This document shows positions 58,935 to 64,000 of a stretch of DNA of 64,000 bases, piece by piece. The notes under the pieces are model-generated. The model was not told the DNA's origin and did not search any database. It saw only the letters and a list, made by a program, of their open reading frames with translations. The stretch comes from Pythium myriotylum (taxonomy: Eukaryota; Oomycota; Peronosporomycetes; Pythiales; Pythiaceae), in the NCBI GenBank assembly GCA_023091665.1, contig JALJCQ010000017.1:2852001-2916000 (forward strand), read 5' to 3'. Both the position numbers and the translations under genes were made by a program. Every line of letters begins with the position of its first letter. Positions within the stretch are counted from its first letter, which is position 1.

Positions 58935-59534
58935 TGTTGGGGTGATGGCTCGCTGTGCGAAGTACATCGACTTCAGTCCAGAACTCGCGCGCGGGCTTTC
59001 TCTACGACTGGCAAGGGCGATTCCGTCGACTACCAGAGAACTTCGTCTTTCCTGACTGCACTCCACGTCAAATGTGGATATTGTGAACATGCGGCAGCAG
59101 CACTGCCAAACTCCCTCCCCTTCGCTATGTACAGTAAAGTGATTTGTGTTCATCAAACGCTCGCAAGCGCCTCAGTGATCTGCGCTTCCTAATGCATCGT
59201 ATCGAGGCTGCGGCGGCGAGTGCACTGGAGTGGACCCACGTCGTTGTGGTGTGACTGATGCTTGTTCTGTTTACGATCGTGTCTCAACAGTGATCGATCT
59301 ACCTGCCCAGACACGACGCGGCCGCAAACGTCGCAACACGCAGATGAGTTGGCGTAGTGTAGCTAATGAGCTCCGAGTCGCCTTGAGGCCATGAGACCAC
59401 ACTAGGTAACTACACTAAGTGCATAATACACGTTGATGTTTTGACGGACATGTATTGGTTACACTTGTGGTTACACTCTAAAACGTAACTTCACCATTGG
59501 TCCCCCAAATTCCGTGCAACAGTCATTATATTTC

Positions 59535-59623
59535 ATCTAGCTGTCTGTTTTAGACTGGCCTACATAACACAGTCCCGTGCTATAGCACGGGACTGTGTTA
59601 TGTAGGCAAACAGACAGCTAGAT
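59535..59623. repeat. Large hairpin: 50-bp perfect palindrome flanked by 16-bp arms
   Basis: 59558-59607 is a perfect palindrome (arms begin GCCTACATAACACAG). ATCTAGCTGTCTGTTT at 59535-59550 pairs exactly with 59608-59623; only 7 nt (59551-59557) are unpaired. It directly follows the second 17-bp repeat of the recombinase relic. Confidence 0.93.
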
Positions 59624-60949
59624 TCAGTTTAATGTGGACACATTCTTCATCTAGGTTCCTCAATTTCATTGAGTTGTCGTCGTGAATTCTCAGACCTTGA
59701 AACTTTCCAACTCAAATCGGGATCCCAGAGACCATCTCTTGCGCTTATTGGCAGCTGGAAACCTCCAACGTTACACCACAAACGATCCTTATTGATATTA
59801 CGTCGATACTCGTCGAGATCCTGTCAAAGGGTGAATATCCTTGTTCTATCCGTTTTCCCACCAAGACGTGGCATGAGAGGTCGTGTCGCCTTCGGGATCA
59901 GTCCTTTGTCATTGAGGACTCCAATCGTTGCAGTTTCCCAGGTCAAGCCACACACGACATTATGACATCTACCGTATTAATAATCGTGACTTTTAGACTC
60001 GACCGCCTCGAAGATCAAGTGAATATTACAACGACCATCGCCATCCTATGACACGTGGTGCTGGCACTTTAACCATCAGCTATTCGGAGGTGTGGATTCA
60101 CAAATACATACAGTATGCAGCACCGATGAATGTTAGTCGTGTTGAATGCATTTGTGTTGAGGGGACCAAAACTGATGCTCGTCCGCTAAGACCATCAGCA
60201 AGAATGAATGCCTGTTACTACGATCCATTGCCCAAGAAAGTACACTACAGTATTCTATCTCGGCCTTTCCCACTCTTCACTGGTCACGGCATGCCGAAGT
60301 GGAGCTCCACGTTGCGCAAAATGGATATCCTGAGCTGGGGGCGATCATGCTGATGGATTGTGGATGGTAGTCACGTCAAAACCCCTCTATTCTTTGATCT
60401 TCTGGTGATGTGCTGTGATGGATTCGATGTTCAATTCAGCGCAATAAACTGCATAAATGAAATTATGGTGTCTATTCGTGAATTCGATTTGATTGTATTC
60501 ATCCCCGATTGTGGATGAAAGAGAGATGAATGGTGGTCACCTTCCCACATTCCAATTAATCGAGCGAGAGGCACCCAGAAATGCGCGTTCACACTGGATG
60601 AAAGACTTCCTTATTCTGGATGAAACGATCAGTTCGGTGTCTGGCTCCTGACCAATTCAACATTCCACCGTCTCACACCACCCACAATCTTCGTCTCGAC
60701 CAATTACTCGGCTTTCTTGCCGTACGCCATCCACAACCACTCGCTGTCTTCTCTTCTTTGTACGGGCAAACGCGCCGATACCCAGATTGCCAAAGTGAAG
60801 TCTGGTCAAGGACCAATTTTCGAATGACAGGTCTTCGTACGTGGACTTCGTTGAGATCGTCTGACCCAACTTGTTGAGTCTCACTTGCGATTTCGCCATC
60901 TCCTGCCCAAGTCTCCTCATCATCACTCAAGAATACAAGGCGAATCAAT
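59624..60949. other. Spacer with possible decayed coding sequence
   Basis: About 1.3 kb. Frames at 59669-59965 and 60048-60353 are moderately long but broken and without motifs. The last 100 bp is the BT1 promoter, with a CTCACTTGCGATTTCG initiator-like stretch near 60882-60897. Confidence 0.4.
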
Positions 60950-62668
60950 ATGAACAACCGCGCGCTCCAGGAAATGGTGCTGAAGAGCCCAGGGCAACTC
61001 TCTGAGCCGCGAAACTCTTCAGCGCGAGGACTCTCATACTCGGGCATGGTCACGCCCGTGGTGAACGACGAGAATGCCAAGATCAAGGATACAGGCGATC
61101 TTGTGACGCTCGAAGACGGTGCGCTTCGTCCTGGTGGCATGCCCAATCTCTTCGCCAAGGAGAACATCGGCCTGCTTGTCAACTACCTCTGTGTCGGGCT
61201 TGTGTACGGCTCATTCCCGAAGACCGTGTATCCCTTCCTCGGCTACTACCTCAATATGGACGGATACCAGATGTCGGCCGCCAGCGTGCTCGTTTCATTG
61301 CCTTGGTCCTTCAAGGTGTTCATCGGGATGGTCAGTGACTCGTTTCCAATCCGCGGCTACCGACGCAAGCCCTACATCATCTTCGGCTGGACCATGTGTC
61401 TTGTCTTCCTCATCATCATGGCCTGCGTGCCAGTGGAAGATCCGTACTACGTGAAGGGCCAGATCAAGCTCCACCGAAGTGACATCGAGAACCGCATCAT
61501 CGGTAACCCCGACGCCCCGAGCTCGGGAGCAAAGTACATTGTGCTCATGATGTTCGCGGCGCTGGGTTACGTGATTGCCGACGTCGCCTGCGACGGCGTC
61601 GTTGTTGAGTTCGCGCAGCGAGAACCGCTTGAGCGCCGCGGTCACACGCAGTCGATGATCTACGCCGCGCGGTTCGCTGCGCAGACGCTTGCCACCGCTA
61701 TCGTCGGCTTCTGCTTCAACGGCGAGGAGTACGGTGGTTCGTTTGGATTCTCGCTGTCGTTCAACTGGGTCATGGTCATCATCGCGTGTGGTGCTGCTGT
61801 TGCAATCCCAGCCACGTGGTTCTTCCTGCCGGATGAGAAAGTGCAAGGCGAGTCATTTGGTACGCGATGCCGCGAGATGGTCGAGCTCGCGCAGGAACGT
61901 GCAATCTGGCAAATCATGGCGTTCAACTTCTTCAACGCGCTTTTCTTCGACATGGAAGCTGTGCCGGCAAGCACTGTGCAGCGCGACTGGGCACAGGTCG
62001 AACCCATCAACGACACGATCTTCACTGTGCTCGCTTATTTTTTCATGACCGTGTCGATTTACATCACGCAAAAGTACTTCCTGAACGTGTCGTGGCCCGC
62101 TGTGATCTTCGTCACGACTGTCATTTGCGTTCTCATGGACGGTGTCACAAGCTTCCTCACGATCTACAACGTTGTGCGTAACCAGTGGTTCTACTTGGGC
62201 GCGCCTGTGCTGTCCAACATCCCCCAGGCCGTTCGATTCATTGTCTCAGGCTACGTTACGGTCGAAATCGCCGCCGAGGGCTACGAGGCTACGACATACG
62301 GTCTCATTACGACGACCCACAATCTTGCTAGCCCATTCTCAACCTCAATTTCGACTCAGATCGATGCCAACTTCGATGCCCACCAGGCCGACATCGCCAA
62401 GGACACGTCATACGTCCGCAACCAAGTGGCCTACTGTTTCATCATCATGTACACCTTCAAGCTGTTGAGTAACCTCTGGCTCGTGCTGCTCCCACGCCAA
62501 AAGCTGGAGGCACAGGAACTGCGCGCCAAGGGCGGCAAGTCCAAATTCGCCGCGATCGTGGCGTTCACGATCGCTGCTTTCTCGCTTGTGTGGTCGGTCA
62601 TGATCAACCTCATGTCCATCTTCGAGTCGACATCGTGCCTCAAGATTGCTGGAGGTGACGGCTGTTAG
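60950..62668 (+). CDS. Folate-biopterin transporter (BT1/FBT family, MFS)
   Basis: 572 aa with about twelve hydrophobic segments. Diagnostic motifs: LRPGGMPNLF before the first membrane span, VYGSFPKTVYPFLGYYLNMDG, and the family signature WSFKVFIGMVSDSFPIRGYRRKPYI in segments 2-3. Acidic residues in the DVACDGVVVEFAQRE helix are also typical. The family moves folates, biopterin or related compounds across membranes and is strongly expanded in oomycetes. The N-terminal 60 residues are cytosolic and hydrophilic. The ATG at 60950 is the first in a long uninterrupted frame. Substrate cannot be predicted from sequence. Confidence 0.95.
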   Translation: MNNRALQEMVLKSPGQLSEPRNSSARGLSYSGMVTPVVNDENAKIKDTGDLVTLEDGALRPGGMPNLFAKENIGLLVNYLCVGLVYGSFPKTVYPFLGYYLNMDGYQMSAASVLVSLPWSFKVFIGMVSDSFPIRGYRRKPYIIFGWTMCLVFLIIMACVPVEDPYYVKGQIKLHRSDIENRIIGNPDAPSSGAKYIVLMMFAALGYVIADVACDGVVVEFAQREPLERRGHTQSMIYAARFAAQTLATAIVGFCFNGEEYGGSFGFSLSFNWVMVIIACGAAVAIPATWFFLPDEKVQGESFGTRCREMVELAQERAIWQIMAFNFFNALFFDMEAVPASTVQRDWAQVEPINDTIFTVLAYFFMTVSIYITQKYFLNVSWPAVIFVTTVICVLMDGVTSFLTIYNVVRNQWFYLGAPVLSNIPQAVRFIVSGYVTVEIAAEGYEATTYGLITTTHNLASPFSTSISTQIDANFDAHQADIAKDTSYVRNQVAYCFIIMYTFKLLSNLWLVLLPRQKLEAQELRAKGGKSKFAAIVAFTIAAFSLVWSVMINLMSIFESTSCLKIAGGDGC

Positions 62669-63366
62669 ATTCGGATATCGTTCACTTACAACGTATGACA
62701 TCTCACTTGAGTGTTCTGGGTTTGTCGAGTGATATTTCAGCAGCAATATACATTTCATGGAAGTGATGGATTGTGTACGAGTCGCTAACCCAGGGATGCC
62801 TGGTCAACATAAGCACGAGGATATTCGCTCCACGAACTCCCTCGAGATGGTGTTGAATCGATATCGCAGTGTCTCGCCTCAAGCAACCTCAATGTCGTTT
62901 AGAACTGGTATCAGTTTTGCTTTTTGGGGAATGGTTACAAAAATCAAGCTAAATCAGTATCTCAGCCGTATCTTTGGACGTGTCCCACGCAAGATCTTGC
63001 TGGAAGCTCGCAATTGGCCAGAAAAATTCTGGACTGGGTGAAATGGCAAGTTGAGGTATTCGGCGAATCGTCCCAGAACATGCGAGCAATCACCCTGATT
63101 TAAAGTTCAGACCGACTGTACCCATATCGAGCGGCTCCGAGAAGGTGAGACCATGGCCAAAGCTCGGTGTGGTAAGCCGTTGCTCGATGGATCAAGGTGC
63201 ATTCTGCATGCATTCTCCAGATCTACGCGCCCCGAGTATTTTTCTCGATGTGAAATGAAAAAATTAAGCTTAGTTACTTCAAAAAAAAGACTTCGATGTG
63301 TTGATGGAACTTGGATGTGTCGTCTTGCTAAATTTGGGAGCGATTCGCATGGCTTTCGTCTGTGCT
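62669..63366. other. Spacer, nothing recognised
   Basis: About 700 bp between the BT1 transporter and Cys/His member 11, both ending here. Short frames only. Confidence 0.4.
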
Positions 63367-63825
63367 TCAGTCCTCCAAGTCTGGAAGAAACGCCAAAATC
63401 TCTTCGATCTCGTCAACCCCCATGATTTGGACACCCTCGAACACGAAACCGGCATCACGATCGCGTTGAGCGACCAAAAACGCATTGTGGAGTCCTTCAC
63501 CCAAGGTATCAAGTGGCAGCGGTTCGAGATCACCCATTGATCCAAACGCATCTTGCAAGATTTCATCTGATAACTCGATCAACGTCAGCGGCTCTTGCTG
63601 TGCACGCAGTCGGCGTCGTTGTTGTTCGCGCGCCAGGCGACGACGTTGAGAGTCGCGCTGGTATCCGTTGTGCTCTAGTCGGTGGCGGTCACAGAAACGG
63701 TGAAGTTGGCCGTTGCGCTTTATAGCACGTGGTTCATAGCATGCGCGCCCCCTGTACAGGCATCGAGGACGCCCTTGTGAAATGGATTGGTCGGTGACTG
63801 AGGGTCTGGATTGGTATGGAGCCAT
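63367..63825 (-). CDS. Cys/His small protein, distal member 11
   Basis: 152 aa, 17 kb from the main array. CLYRGRACYEPRAIK, NGQLHRFCDRHR and a long basic helix (NGYQRDSQRRRLAREQQRRR) give the finger with exact C-x6-C-x15-C-x2-H spacing. The acidic C-terminus ends DEIEEILAFLPDLED. Its nearest relative is member 10 (CLYRGRPCYEPRD; DDLLAFFP). The ATG at 63825 lies in a good context. Confidence 0.75.
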   Translation of the reverse strand: MAPYQSRPSVTDQSISQGRPRCLYRGRACYEPRAIKRNGQLHRFCDRHRLEHNGYQRDSQRRRLAREQQRRRLRAQQEPLTLIELSDEILQDAFGSMGDLEPLPLDTLGEGLHNAFLVAQRDRDAGFVFEGVQIMGVDEIEEILAFLPDLED

Positions 63826-64000
63826 GGCGCGGTGCTGGATGGAAGATCGGAGGTTTGCGTTTGCGATCGGAAGCTGGATTCGAAATGAGCCTGAGGAGCT
63901 GTCTCTGTTTGGGGCTACCGCCTATTTTCTGAAATGAGCGATCGACAATATGCCACATGGCATCGTCAACGACTGCTCAAAGAGCTCATCTACCAGGAAT

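Larger units (their letters stand above)
58055..59540 (+). mobile_element. Relic element with Crypton-like tyrosine-recombinase fragments
   Basis: The 17-bp direct repeat CATTATATTTCATCTAG bounds a 1.5-kb segment. Inside, 58231-58440 encodes a segment like the N-terminal DNA-binding (SAM-like) part of tyrosine recombinases (SRRSYRASWSRFLHWL), and 58437-58934 encodes an ATGIPPHCAMLEKLQSLAEAV block like the C-terminal part of oomycete Crypton proteins. The catalytic middle (Arg...His-x-x-Arg...Tyr) is missing. Further coding-like pieces continue to about 59350 in other frames. Interpreted as an inactive deletion copy. Confidence 0.5.

Noticed and set aside
60048..60353. 101-codon frame that might be a transposase fragment
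   Set aside because: No catalytic or family motif could be identified by eye; left as unexplained spacer.

Overview
The window looks like nuclear DNA of an oomycete (water mould; genus not resolved). The evidence is: compact genes with short GT-AG introns (72-92 nt in the three spliced genes); CTCATTCC-type initiator-like sequences 35-60 bp upstream of several start codons; a BT1-type folate-biopterin transporter; a cluster of secreted haem-thiolate peroxidases; secreted beta-trefoil lectins with mucin-like Thr/Pro tails; a chromodomain Ty3/gypsy element; and a tyrosine-recombinase (Crypton-like) relic. No rRNA, tRNA or CRISPR was recognised.

Layout. 0-0.6 kb: 3' part of a Gln-rich coiled-coil gene. 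3.2-9.2 kb: four paralogous secreted haem-thiolate peroxidases (three on +, one on -). 10.4-23.2 kb: two nearly identical lectin genes with long PTTPE/PTTPA tails; the second is split inside its tail by a young chromovirus (16471-22842; 410-bp LTRs with two differences; CAACC target-site duplication). 23.5-33.8 kb: housekeeping-like and orphan genes: a membrane protein, a tandem orphan pair, a spliced TPR co-chaperone-like gene, a spliced PDZ/WW-like protein, two proteins with MGQS acylation-type N-termini, and a spliced acidic/Gln-rich protein with a Cys-rich C-terminus. 34.5-46.6 kb: an array of at least ten small divergent genes sharing a Cys/His motif (mostly C-x6-C-x15-C-x2-H followed by a basic helix), with degenerate relics and a repeated 13-bp sequence between them; one more member lies at 63.4 kb. 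50-57.2 kb: three copies of a very GC-rich protein kinase gene, one inverted relative to the other two, with a bZIP-like gene and a minisatellite that resembles the kinase 3' end. 58.0-59.6 kb: a relic element bounded by large perfect palindromes. 60.9-62.7 kb: the BT1 transporter.

The strongest candidate for something undescribed is the Cys/His small-protein array at 34.5-46.6 kb. The members have a basic, zinc-finger-like N-terminal half and an acidic/hydrophobic C-terminal half, so they may be a lineage-specific family of DNA- or RNA-binding regulators. The window also shows repeated local duplication with homogenisation (lectins, kinases) and recent transposition. Protein functions are inferred from motifs read by eye; no database search was possible.
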